This document shows positions 31,408 through 39,391 of a stretch of 64,000 nt of DNA, one piece after another (position 1 is the stretch's first letter; the number at the start of each line of letters is the position of its first letter). The notes under the pieces were generated by a model. The model saw only the letters and a program-made list of their open reading frames with translations. It was not told the DNA's origin and searched no databases. The position numbers and the translations under genes were made by a program. This DNA comes from Paraplanobispora siamensis (GTDB lineage Bacteria; Actinomycetota; Actinomycetes; Streptosporangiales; Streptosporangiaceae): assembly GCF_016863175.1 (NCBI RefSeq), contig NZ_BOOJ01000012.1, positions 186,001 to 250,000 on the forward strand, in the 5' to 3' direction.

Positions 31408-32076
31408 ATGTTCGGACGTCGCCGTCACAAGGACACACCGGCCTCGGTGGTGGAGGAGGCCGAGCCGGTGCCGGCACGCGAGTCCGGCCCGTGGGACGCC
31501 GACGAGCCGCACCCCGAGCGGGAGCGGGTCGACCTCGGCGGGCTGCGCCTGCCGGTCGACGCCGGGTTCGAGGTGCAGCTCAACATGGCCGGTGACCGCA
31601 TCGTGGGAGCGGTCGTGCTGTTCCAGGAGAGCGCCCTGCAGGTGCAGGCGTTCGCCGCGCCGAAGAAGAGCGGCATCTGGGACGACGTCCGCTCCGAGCT
31701 CGCCGAGGCGGTGAAGAGCGCCGGCGGCACCTCGGAGGAGCAGGAGGGGCCCTTCGGCGCCGAGCTGGCCGCGCAGATCCCGAACGGCGGGGCCGTGCAG
31801 CCGGTGCGCTACCTCGGGATCGACGGGCCGCGCTGGTTCCTGCGGGCGGCGATCAGCGGCCGTGCCGCGCTGGACGCCGGAGTCGCCGCGACGCTGGAGA
31901 ACGTCGTCCGCGACATCGTGGTGGTCCGCGGCGACGAGCCGATGGCCCCGCACGAGCCGATCGAGCTGCGCCTGCCCGCCGAGGCCCGGCAGCCCGGGGA
32001 GCAGGAGGGACCCGGCCGGCGCAAGTCCGACCTCAACCCCTTCGAGCGCGGACCTGAGATTGCGGAGGTTCGCTGA
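31408..32076 (+). CDS. DUF3710 family protein
   Basis: A 222-residue protein of the actinobacterial DUF3710 family. It begins MFGRRRHKDTP; the N-terminal ~40 residues are charged and disordered, then a conserved alpha/beta region contains DLGGLRLPVDAGFEVQLNM, QVQAFAAPKKSGIWDDVRSEL and VRYLGIDGPRWFLRAAISG. No catalytic motif is apparent and the function is unknown. The ATG at 31408 lies 10 nt after AAGGAG; the in-frame GTG at 31399 is only 1 nt from that site. It follows dut by 70 bp and precedes the OB-fold gene by 48 bp. Confidence 0.9.
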   Translation: MFGRRRHKDTPASVVEEAEPVPARESGPWDADEPHPERERVDLGGLRLPVDAGFEVQLNMAGDRIVGAVVLFQESALQVQAFAAPKKSGIWDDVRSELAEAVKSAGGTSEEQEGPFGAELAAQIPNGGAVQPVRYLGIDGPRWFLRAAISGRAALDAGVAATLENVVRDIVVVRGDEPMAPHEPIELRLPAEARQPGEQEGPGRRKSDLNPFERGPEIAEVR

Positions 32077-32124
32077 GGTGCCGGATCGCGTACGCTGATT
32101 CGACACGTTCGCAAAGGAGAGGTC

Positions 32125-32517
32125 GTGAGTTCGCAGGAACCGCATAGAAAGCGCGGATTGCGAGGCTTTTTCCAGCGGCTGGCCACCAGCCAGGCCGAGC
32201 TGGAAGCCGATGAACTACAGCAGGACCTCGACAGGCACGGTGCCACGCCCATCGCTTCATGCGGTGGGCGTCGCCGATTCTGCGTCACCGGTACACTACG
32301 AACGGTGACTCTGAGGCCCCGCGGCGGGGCTCCGGCTCTCGAGGCCGAGCTCTACGACGGGTCGGATGTGATCGATCTGATCTGGCTGGGCCGCCGGAAG
32401 ATCGCCGGCATCGAGCCGGGTCGGATGGTGCTGGCCGAGGGCCTCGTCAGCATGCAGGATGGTCGCAAGGTGATGTTCAATCCGCGGTACGAGCTGCGCC
32501 CGGCGAACGGGGCATGA
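32125..32517 (+). CDS. OB-fold nucleic acid binding domain protein
   Basis: A 130-residue protein with a basic N-terminus (HRKRGLRGFFQRLATS) and a single OB-fold domain from about residue 48: RFCVTGTLRTVTLRPRG, LEAELYDGSDVIDLIWLGRRKIAGIEPG, MVLAEGLVSMQDGRKVMFNP. The fold resembles tRNA-anticodon-type OB domains; binding to single-stranded nucleic acid is predicted but unproven. AAGGAGAGG precedes the GTG start. The stop directly abuts the GTG of the DUF3159 gene. The homologue in M. tuberculosis (Rv2694c) has the same neighbours. Confidence 0.9.
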   Translation: MSSQEPHRKRGLRGFFQRLATSQAELEADELQQDLDRHGATPIASCGGRRRFCVTGTLRTVTLRPRGGAPALEAELYDGSDVIDLIWLGRRKIAGIEPGRMVLAEGLVSMQDGRKVMFNPRYELRPANGA

Positions 32518-33231
32518 GTGCGCGATGAGCCCAGAACTGGCGAGTGGGAAACGGTGAGCGAAAAGATGAGCACCACCGGAGAGGCCGCCGCGCACGAGAC
32601 GGTCGAGGCCGCGATACGGTCCCAGCTCGCGAAGGCGTTCGGCGGGATCAGAGGCGTCATCGAGGCCGCCGTGCCCACGGCCGCCTTCACTGTGATGTGG
32701 ATCGCCACCTCCGACCTCCAGCGCTCGCTGATCGTCAGCGTCTCGGCGGCGGTGCTGCTGCTGGTGATCCGGCTGGTGCAGCGCTCGACGCCGCAGTACG
32801 TCATCAACAGCCTCATCGGCATCGGCATCGGCTGGTTCTTCGCCTCCCGCACCGGCGAGGCCAAGGACGTCTATCTGCCCGGCATCCTCTACAACGCCGG
32901 CTACTCCGTGGCGATGTTGATCTCGATCGTCACCCGGTGGCCGGTGGTCGGCTTCCTGATCGGCTCGGTCACCGGCGACCCCACCGCCTGGCGCGACGAC
33001 CCGGCCGTGGTGCGGCTGTGCACCAAGCTCACCTGGCTGCTGATGATCCCCTGCGTGGTCCGGGTGGCGGTGCAGGCCCCGGTCTATCTCATCGGCGGCA
33101 ACGACGCCGTGGCCGAGCTGGGCATCCTCAAGATCGTGATGGGCTGGCCGCTGCAGATCGCGGCCCTGGCCGCGATGGTGTGGGTGCTGACCCGCGGCCG
33201 CACACCCGCCCAGCCCGCCGCGTCCTCCTGA
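32518..33231 (+). CDS. DUF3159 family membrane protein
   Basis: A 237-residue protein of the DUF3159 family with about five to six membrane segments. The N-terminal ~40 residues are cytoplasmic, then FGGIRGVIEAAVPTAAFTVMW opens the membrane part; conserved TPQYVINSLIGIGIGWFFASRTG, DVYLPGILYNAGYSVAMLIS and the motif RWPVVGFLIG-TGDPTAWR follow. The function is unknown; it lies between the OB-fold gene and the TrkA pair in many actinobacteria. The GTG at 32518 touches the upstream stop; another in-frame GTG at 32554 (SEKMSTTGEAA) is an alternative start. A strong hairpin follows. Confidence 0.88.
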   Translation: MRDEPRTGEWETVSEKMSTTGEAAAHETVEAAIRSQLAKAFGGIRGVIEAAVPTAAFTVMWIATSDLQRSLIVSVSAAVLLLVIRLVQRSTPQYVINSLIGIGIGWFFASRTGEAKDVYLPGILYNAGYSVAMLISIVTRWPVVGFLIGSVTGDPTAWRDDPAVVRLCTKLTWLLMIPCVVRVAVQAPVYLIGGNDAVAELGILKIVMGWPLQIAALAAMVWVLTRGRTPAQPAASS

Positions 33232-33271
33232 CGTGACCGCCGTGCCGCGCGCGGTACGGCGCGCGTCCTGA

Positions 33272-33309
33272 CACGCCCGCCGTACCTCTGAACGGGTACG
33301 GCGGGCGTG
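33272..33309. terminator. Perfect 15-bp bidirectional terminator
   Basis: CACGCCCGCCGTACC (33272-33286) and its complement (33295-33309) with an 8-nt loop, between the converging DUF3159 and TrkA-type genes. Confidence 0.75.
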
Positions 33310-33314
33310 CCCCC

Positions 33315-34001
33315 TCACGAGCGGTCGGACAGGTCCCTGACGACATGCGGGGACAGCAGCTGGGCCAGCTCGTCCTCGACCTCCTGGCTGGCCACGAACA
33401 TCAGCTCGTCGCCCGCCTCCAGCGGGTCGTCGGCGGTGGGCACTAGCACCCGGCCCTCGCGCAGGATGGCGACCAGGGCGGTGTCGGTGGGCCACGGCAC
33501 GGATCCGGCGCGCTGGCCGACCACCGGCGCGTTCTCCGGGAGGGTCAGCTCGACCAGGTTGGCCTGACCCTGGCGGAAGGTCATCAGGCGGACCAGGTCG
33601 CCCACGCTCACCGCCTCCTCGACCAGCGCGCTCAGCAGGCGCGGGGTCGAGACGGCGACGTCGACGCCCCACGACTCGTTGAACAGCCACTCGTTCTTGG
33701 GGTGGTTGATCCTGGCGACCACGCGCGGCACGCCGTACTCGGTCTTGGCCAGGAGCGAGACCACGAGGTTGACCTTGTCGTCGCCGCTGGCGGCGACGAC
33801 CACGTGGCAGTCGGCCAGACCGGCCTCGTCCAGCGAGGAGATCTCGCAGGCGTCGGCCAGCAGCCACTCCGCCCGGGGCACCGAATCGATCTTGATGGCC
33901 TTGGGGTCGACGTCGATCAGCAGGACCTCGTGGCCGTTCTCCAGGAGCTCGGCGGCGATGGACCGGCCGACCGCTCCCGCCCCCGCGATGGTGACGCGCA
34001 T
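33315..34001 (-). CDS. TrkA-type potassium channel regulatory protein (second of pair)
   Basis: A 228-residue RCK protein. The Rossmann RCK-N domain starts MRVTIAGAGAVGRSIAAEL (GxGxxG dinucleotide motif) with acidic residue in LLIDVDPKAI; an RCK-C (TrkA-C) domain from about 140 has NLVELTLPENAPVVGQRAG and ELMFVASQEVEDELAQLL. It binds NAD(H) or nucleotides and gates a K+ transporter. It overlaps the first TrkA gene by one base (TGATG). The equivalent M. tuberculosis pair is CeoB/CeoC (Rv2691-Rv2692), with the same convergent DUF3159 and divergent APC permease. Confidence 0.94.
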   Translation of the reverse strand: MRVTIAGAGAVGRSIAAELLENGHEVLLIDVDPKAIKIDSVPRAEWLLADACEISSLDEAGLADCHVVVAASGDDKVNLVVSLLAKTEYGVPRVVARINHPKNEWLFNESWGVDVAVSTPRLLSALVEEAVSVGDLVRLMTFRQGQANLVELTLPENAPVVGQRAGSVPWPTDTALVAILREGRVLVPTADDPLEAGDELMFVASQEVEDELAQLLSPHVVRDLSDRS

Positions 34002-34666
34002 CAGTGACCTTCCTCCGGCGCTCCGGACAGCACCTTGTTGATCCGGTCCATGTCGTTCTCGGCCGCCATGACGTGCAGGACGTCGCCCTCCTGCACCATG
34101 GAGTCGTGCTTGGGCAGCAGGGTCTCGCCCAGCCGGTTGACGAACGCCAGGCGGGTGCCCGCGGCCTCCTCCAGGTCCCTGGTCCGGGTGCCGATCCATC
34201 CGGGGTGGTAGGCGACCTCGGCCAGCACGACCGACCCGGTCGGGTCGCGCCAGAGGGGCTCGGCGCCCTCGGGGAGCACCCGCCGCAGGATCTGGTCGGC
34301 GGTCCAGCGCACGGTGGCCACGGTCGGGATGCCCAGGCGCTGGTAGACCTCGGCGCGCCGGGAGTCGTAGATGCGGGCGACCACGTTGTCGACGCCGAAC
34401 GTCTCGCGGGCGACGCGGGCGGAGATGATGTTGGAGTTGTCCCCGCTGCTGACCGCGACGTACGCCCCGGCGGACTCGATCCCCGCCTCCTCCAGCACGT
34501 CGCGGTCGAAGCCGACCCCGGTGACCCGGCGGCCCCGGAACCCGGCGCGCAACCTCCGGAAGGCCTGCGGGTCACGGTCGATGATCGCGACCGAGTGGCC
34601 GCTGTCCTCAAGGATGTGCGCCAGGGTCGAACCCACCCGGCCACACCCCATGATCACGATATGCAT
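34001..34666 (-). CDS. TrkA-type potassium channel regulatory protein (first of pair)
   Basis: A 221-residue RCK protein. The RCK-N domain MHIVIMGCGRVGSTLAHIL carries the GCGRVG nucleotide-binding loop and SVAIIDRDPQAF; SGDNSNIISARVARETF and ARIYDSRRAEVYQRLGI are typical; the RCK-C domain (about 140-215) includes RLAFVNRLGETLLPKHDSM and DVLHVMAAENDMD. It is the first gene of a two-gene unit and would regulate K+ uptake, presumably with its partner as a hetero-oligomer. Its ATG and that of the divergent APC permease are 118 bp apart, so both may share regulation. No TrkH/TrkG channel subunit is in the window. Confidence 0.94.
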   Translation of the reverse strand: MHIVIMGCGRVGSTLAHILEDSGHSVAIIDRDPQAFRRLRAGFRGRRVTGVGFDRDVLEEAGIESAGAYVAVSSGDNSNIISARVARETFGVDNVVARIYDSRRAEVYQRLGIPTVATVRWTADQILRRVLPEGAEPLWRDPTGSVVLAEVAYHPGWIGTRTRDLEEAAGTRLAFVNRLGETLLPKHDSMVQEGDVLHVMAAENDMDRINKVLSGAPEEGH

Positions 34667-34783
34667 GCTCCCCCGCCGGTGTGTTGAGGCGGATCTCGGT
34701 TCACGATGGTACCCAGCCAGTATGGCCCCGTTCTGGAGCGTCGGGTGAGTGGGCGGGTGAGCGGGGAGCTAGCATCGGCAGAC

Positions 34784-36826
34784 GTGCCGAAAGTGACGGA
34801 CCTCACCAAACGCCTGTTCATTGGGCGTGCACTGCGCAGCACGCAGCTCCACGAGCAGCTGCTCCGCAAGCGGGTCGCCCTCCCCATCTTCGCGAGCGAC
34901 GCGCTGTCCTCGGTGGCCTACGCCCCGCAGGAGATCCTCGCCATCCTCTCCCTGGCCGGGCTGTCCTTCTACAACTTCAGCCCCTGGGTCGCCGGTGCGG
35001 TCGTCGTGGTGATGCTGACGGTCGTCGCCTCCTATCGGCAGAACGTGCACGCCTATCCCAGCGGCGGCGGCGACTACGAGGTGGCCACCGTCAACCTCGG
35101 CCGCAACGCCGGGCTCACCGTGGCCAGCGCGCTCATGGTCGACTACGTGCTCACCGTCGCGGTCTCGGTGGCCAACGGCGTCGACTACGTCGGCGCCACG
35201 ATCCCCTTCTTCGCCGAGCACAAGCCGCTGGTCGCGATCCTCATCGTCCTGCTGCTGACGATGGTGAACCTGCGCGGCATCCGGGAGTCGGGCTCGGCCT
35301 TCGCCGTCCCCACCTACGCCTTCATGGCCGCGGTCCTCGGGCTGATCGTCTACGGCTTCTTCCGGCTGTTCATCCTCGGTGAGGAGCTGCGCGCGCCCAC
35401 CGCGGACTACCAGATCCTCGCCGAGCAGACGAACCTCACCTCGTTCGCGGCGGCCTTCCTGATCCTGCGCGCGTTCTCCTCGGGCTGCGCCGCGCTGACC
35501 GGGGTCGAGGCCATCAGCAACGGCGTGCCGGCCTTCCGCAAGCCCAAGAGCAAGAACGCCGCCAAGACGCTGCTGATGATGGGCGTGATCTCGGTGACGA
35601 TGTTCAGCGGCATCATCACGTTGGGCCTGGCCTCCGGCGTCAAGGTCGCCGACCCCGCCTACGCCGCCAAGGACGTGATCATCAACGGGCACGTCGCCGG
35701 TCTCGACTACCACCAGCAGCCGATCATCGCGCAGGTGGCGGAGGCCGTCTTCGGCGGCAGCTCGATCTTCTTCTACGTGATCGCCGCGGTCACCGCGCTG
35801 ATCCTGTTCCTGGCGGCCAACACCGCCTTCAACGGCTTCCCGGTGCTCGGCTCGATCCTCGCCCAGGACCGCTTCCTGCCGCGCCAGCTGCACACCAGGG
35901 GCGACCGGCTGGCCTTCTCCAACGGCATCGCCATCCTGGCGGGCGGGGCCTGCCTGCTGCTGTGGGGCTTCCAGGCCGACGTCAGCCGCCTGCTCAACCT
36001 CTACATCGTCGGCGTGTTCGTGTCGTTCACGCTGAGCCAGATCGGCATGGTCCGGCACTGGACCCGGCACCTGAAGACCGAGCCCGACTCCAGGGTCCGG
36101 CTGCGCATGCAGCGCTCCCGGACGATCAACGCCTTCGGCGGCGTCATGACCGGCCTGGTCCTGGTGGTCGTGCTGCTGACCAAGTTCACCCACGGCGCGT
36201 GGATCGTCTGCGTGGCCATGCCGCTGCTGTTCCTGATGATGAAGGGCATCCACCGCCACTACGAGAACATCGCCCGCGAGCTGGCGGTGGACGAGGACGG
36301 GCAGGGGGAGGAGTCGATGCTGCCCGCCCGCAACCACGCCGTCGTCCTGGTCTCGAAGATCCACAAGCCGACCCTGCGGGCCCTGGCCTACGCCCGGGCC
36401 ACCCGGCCCTCCACCCTGGAGGCGGTCACCGTGGGCGTGGAGGGCGCCGAGGCCCGGGCCCTGCAGGAGGAGTGGGAACGGCGGGGCATCCCGGTGCCGC
36501 TCAAGACGCTCGACTCGCCCTACCGCGAGATCACCCGCCCCATCCTGGAGTACGTCAAGTCGCTGCGCCGCCGCTCGCCGCGTGACGTCGTGAGCATCTA
36601 CATCCCCGAGTACGTCGTGGGCCGGTGGTGGGAGCACATCCTGCACAACCAGAGCGCGCTGCGCCTGAAGGGCCGCCTGCTCTTCCAGCCCGGGGTGATG
36701 GTCATCAGCGTGCCCTGGCAGCTGCACTCCTCCGACCGCCTCAAGGGCCGCCCCGAGCCCTTCGCCGCCGGTGCGGCTCGCCGTTCCCGGCAGGAGACGG
36801 CCCGGGGCGGCGGCGGCAAGGCATAA
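34784..36826 (+). CDS. APC superfamily permease with C-terminal cytoplasmic domain, linked to TrkA pair
   Basis: A 680-residue permease. It begins VPKVTDLTKRLFIGRALRS, then about twelve membrane segments: FASDALSSVAYAPQEILAIL, YRQNVHAYPSGGGDYEVA, LMVDYVLTVAVSVANG and GVEAISNGVPAFRKPKSKNA are APC-family signatures. The C-terminal ~200 residues are soluble and universal-stress-protein-like (HAVVLVSKIHKPTLRALAYA, YIPEYVVGRWWEHILHNQS). Its position divergent from two K+-regulatory TrkA genes suggests it may itself be a K+ or amino acid transporter they control (inference). Start GTG 34784 follows alignment with relatives; a longer frame to 34706 would add 26 non-conserved residues. Confidence 0.9.
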   Translation: MPKVTDLTKRLFIGRALRSTQLHEQLLRKRVALPIFASDALSSVAYAPQEILAILSLAGLSFYNFSPWVAGAVVVVMLTVVASYRQNVHAYPSGGGDYEVATVNLGRNAGLTVASALMVDYVLTVAVSVANGVDYVGATIPFFAEHKPLVAILIVLLLTMVNLRGIRESGSAFAVPTYAFMAAVLGLIVYGFFRLFILGEELRAPTADYQILAEQTNLTSFAAAFLILRAFSSGCAALTGVEAISNGVPAFRKPKSKNAAKTLLMMGVISVTMFSGIITLGLASGVKVADPAYAAKDVIINGHVAGLDYHQQPIIAQVAEAVFGGSSIFFYVIAAVTALILFLAANTAFNGFPVLGSILAQDRFLPRQLHTRGDRLAFSNGIAILAGGACLLLWGFQADVSRLLNLYIVGVFVSFTLSQIGMVRHWTRHLKTEPDSRVRLRMQRSRTINAFGGVMTGLVLVVVLLTKFTHGAWIVCVAMPLLFLMMKGIHRHYENIARELAVDEDGQGEESMLPARNHAVVLVSKIHKPTLRALAYARATRPSTLEAVTVGVEGAEARALQEEWERRGIPVPLKTLDSPYREITRPILEYVKSLRRRSPRDVVSIYIPEYVVGRWWEHILHNQSALRLKGRLLFQPGVMVISVPWQLHSSDRLKGRPEPFAAGAARRSRQETARGGGGKA

Positions 36827-36884
36827 CCTTTCGTAGACGACTCTGCGGCGGCAGGGAGGCTCGACACGACGGGATCTGGGGACG

Positions 36885-38126
36885 ATGGCGATTGAACTGA
36901 CGGTGGGCCCGGTCGCGCACGGCGGCTGGTGCGTCGCCCGTCACGAGGGCCGGGTGGTGTTCGTCCGGCACGCGCTGCCCGGCGAGCGCGTCATGGCCGA
37001 GATCACCGAGGAGACGGCGCGGTTCCTGCGGGCCGACGCCGTGGAGGTCCTCGACGCCTCCCCCGACCGGGTCGTCCCGCCCTGCCCCTTCGCCGGCCCC
37101 GGCCGCTGCGGCGGCTGCGACTGGCAGCACGCCTCCCTGGAGGCGCAGCGCCGGCTGAAGACCGACGTGGTCGCCGAGCAGCTGCGCCGCCTGGCCGGGA
37201 TCGAGTGGACCGGCCAGGTCGAGGAGGTCCCGGGCGCCCCCGACGGGCTGGGCTGGCGCACCCGCGTGCAGTTCGCCGTCGACCGCGAGGGCGTGCCCGG
37301 CCTGCGCCGCCACCGCTCCCACGACATCGTGCCGGTGGACGCCTGCCTGATCGCCCACCCCGAGGTGGAGAACGTCGGCGCCGAGGTGATGAACTGGCGG
37401 GGCGCCTCCGCGGTCGAGGTCATCGCCTCCTCGACGGGGGACCAGGCCGTCGCGGTGGCCCCCAAGCCCCGCCGCACGGTCGCCGTGCCCGACCTCGACG
37501 ACAGCGTGGCCGTCTTCGTGAACGAGGGCAGGGGCCGCACCCGCACGGTGCACGGCCGCCACCACCTCACCGAGCGCGTCGGCGAGCGCGACTTCCAGGT
37601 CACCGGCAGCGGGTTCTGGCAGATCCACCCCGGCGCGGCCGCCACGCTGCTGGCCGCGGTCATGGAGTTCGCCGCCCCGAAGCCGGGGGAGTGGGCGCTG
37701 GACCTCTACTGCGGCGTCGGCCTGTTCGCCGCCTTCCTGGCCGAGGCGGTCGGTCCCGACGGCGCCGTGTTCGGCATCGAGGCCGATCCCGTGGCGGTCC
37801 GCGACGCCGAGCGCAACCTCAGGGACCTGCCCCAGGCCCGCTTCGGCCGGGGCATGGTCGAGGACGCCCTCGACCGCTACGGCATCGAGCGCGCCGACCT
37901 GCTCGTCGTCGACCCGCCCCGCACCGGGCTCGGCCGCGAGGTCGTCGAGCGCCTGGCCGGCCTGGAGGCCTCGCGCATCGTCTACGTCTCGTGCGACCCC
38001 GCCACGCTGGCCCGCGACCTCGCCTGGCTCGGCGAGCGGGGGTACGGCCTGGCCGGGCTGCGGGCCTTCGACGCCTTCCCGATGACCGCCCACGTGGAGT
38101 CCGTGGCCCTGCTGGTCAGGAACTGA
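36885..38126 (+). CDS. TrmA/RumA-family 23S rRNA or tRNA m5U methyltransferase
   Basis: A 413-residue class I SAM-dependent RNA methyltransferase. An N-terminal TRAM-like OB domain (VGPVAHGGWCVARHEGRVVF) is followed by the iron-sulfur cysteines CPFAGPGRCGGCDWQH plus a fourth in VDACLIAHPE. The SAM-binding motif LDLYCGVGLFAAFLAE lies near 275, DPPRTGLG near 345 and the catalytic Cys in YVSCDPATLARDLAWL near 370. The cluster indicates the RumA/RlmD subgroup rather than tRNA TrmA, but the uridine modified is not predictable. M. tuberculosis Rv2689c occupies the same place beside the APC permease. The ATG start is 58 bp after the permease stop. Confidence 0.93.
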   Translation: MAIELTVGPVAHGGWCVARHEGRVVFVRHALPGERVMAEITEETARFLRADAVEVLDASPDRVVPPCPFAGPGRCGGCDWQHASLEAQRRLKTDVVAEQLRRLAGIEWTGQVEEVPGAPDGLGWRTRVQFAVDREGVPGLRRHRSHDIVPVDACLIAHPEVENVGAEVMNWRGASAVEVIASSTGDQAVAVAPKPRRTVAVPDLDDSVAVFVNEGRGRTRTVHGRHHLTERVGERDFQVTGSGFWQIHPGAAATLLAAVMEFAAPKPGEWALDLYCGVGLFAAFLAEAVGPDGAVFGIEADPVAVRDAERNLRDLPQARFGRGMVEDALDRYGIERADLLVVDPPRTGLGREVVERLAGLEASRIVYVSCDPATLARDLAWLGERGYGLAGLRAFDAFPMTAHVESVALLVRN

Positions 38127-38172
38127 CCGGGGAGCCCGGGGCGGGACCGCACGGGCCTCACCGGGCGGTTCC

Positions 38173-39246
38173 TCAGAGCGGGGGCACGCCCAGGAGGCGG
38201 ACGGCCTCGGGGTCGGGGGAGGCGCCGCGGGCCGAGAGCCAGGCCAGCCGGTTGCGGGCGGCGAAGTCCGCGACCTTGCGGGCGTCGGCGGACGACAGGT
38301 CGCCGGGATCGGCCAGCACGAACGTCAGGGCGACCCGCTCGGTGGCGGTGGGCTCGCCCAGGCCGGCAGCTATCTGGGGCTGGGCGGCGCGCACGGCCGA
38401 GGCGGCGGGGCGCAGGTGGCTCCCGCCGGGGGGAGCCGGGCGGATGGGGACCAGGAGGTTGACGGCGGCGATGCGCACCCCCGCCTGCCGGGTGGTCCTG
38501 AGCATCATCTGGTCACGCGGGGACAGGCCCGTCTCGGTCGCCGGGAGGGTGAAGCTGACCGCCAGGGGACGGCCCCGCGTCAGGGCCTCCCGCTGGAGGG
38601 TCGCGATCGCCTCGGCGCGGCGCCGTACGGTCTCGTGGTCGGCCGAGTCCTGGACCTCGAAGTCGATGTGCACGGCGTCGAAGGCGCCCACCGCCTGCCG
38701 GTAGGCCGCGGTCAGGGCGCCGGGCGCGGTGCAGGCGGCCGCCAGCTCCCGGCCGACGGGGCCGCCGAAGACCAGACCGGCGTCGCCGCCGGCCGCGCGC
38801 AGACGGCCCAGCCCGGCGGCGGCCGGGTTGCCGCCCTGCTCCTGGCGCCCGCCCCACCTGGGGGTGCAGCCGTCGGGACCGGCGGTGAGGTGGCCGAGGG
38901 CGAACCAGCGCACGTCGCCGCGCCTGGCGGCGCGGGGCAGGTCGAAGGACGGGTGGCGCACCACGTCGACGAACGTCACGAACCCCGACGGGCCGCCCCC
39001 GCCGTCCGGGACGTCGACGGCCTGCACGTGCTCGGCGACGGGCGGCGGGACGGGTGCGGAGACCGAGGCGTCGGGGCGCGCGGCCTGGGCGGGTGCGGCC
39101 CACTGGTCGGTCTCGGTGGGCAGCAGCCATACGGCGGCGCCGGTCGCGGCGGCGAGCGTCACCGACGCGAACGCGGTGACGGAGCGGGGCAGGGTGCCCG
39201 GCCCGCGGGCGTGGCGGGCGGCGGAGCGGTCTGGCGCCACCGGCAT
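38173..39246 (-). CDS. Secreted GH18-like (chitinase-fold) protein
   Basis: A 357-residue exported protein. A basic N-terminus and hydrophobic segment (SVTAFASVTLAAATGAAVWL) serve as signal peptide or anchor; a Pro/Ala-rich stretch (about 60-85) precedes a TIM-barrel-like domain with FVTFVDVVRHPSFDL, RWFALGHLTAGPDGCTPRWGG, RLRAAGGDAGLVFGG and FDAVHIDFEVQDSADHE. The last resembles the GH18 catalytic motif DxxDxDxE, with the final Asp and Glu kept and the middle Asp replaced by His. Chitin or peptidoglycan-related glycan hydrolysis is possible. The ATG at 39246 has GGGGGAGA just upstream; a longer frame to 39279 is less likely. Confidence 0.8.
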   Translation of the reverse strand: MPVAPDRSAARHARGPGTLPRSVTAFASVTLAAATGAAVWLLPTETDQWAAPAQAARPDASVSAPVPPPVAEHVQAVDVPDGGGGPSGFVTFVDVVRHPSFDLPRAARRGDVRWFALGHLTAGPDGCTPRWGGRQEQGGNPAAAGLGRLRAAGGDAGLVFGGPVGRELAAACTAPGALTAAYRQAVGAFDAVHIDFEVQDSADHETVRRRAEAIATLQREALTRGRPLAVSFTLPATETGLSPRDQMMLRTTRQAGVRIAAVNLLVPIRPAPPGGSHLRPAASAVRAAQPQIAAGLGEPTATERVALTFVLADPGDLSSADARKVADFAARNRLAWLSARGASPDPEAVRLLGVPPL

Positions 39247-39281
39247 GTCTCCCCCTCTCGGCGGCACGCTCGATCGCACTG

Positions 39282-39322
39282 AGTATTCGGACGGATACTA
39301 AGCGCACCGAGAGTTCGAACGG
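39282..39322. promoter_or_regulatory. Dyad and near-repeat in the divergent promoter of the GH18-like and LLM genes
   Basis: AGTAT (39282-39286) / ATACT (39295-39299) form a small dyad, and TTCGGACGG (39286) recurs as TTCGAACGG at 39314, 28 bp on. The region separates two divergent genes and is relatively AT-rich. Regulatory meaning is only suggested by placement. Confidence 0.25.
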
Positions 39323-39391
39323 TAGCAAGGCACCCCGTCGTCGCGCGACCTTTCTGCGGATGCCGTCCGGAGTGCCCGGATAATGGAATGC

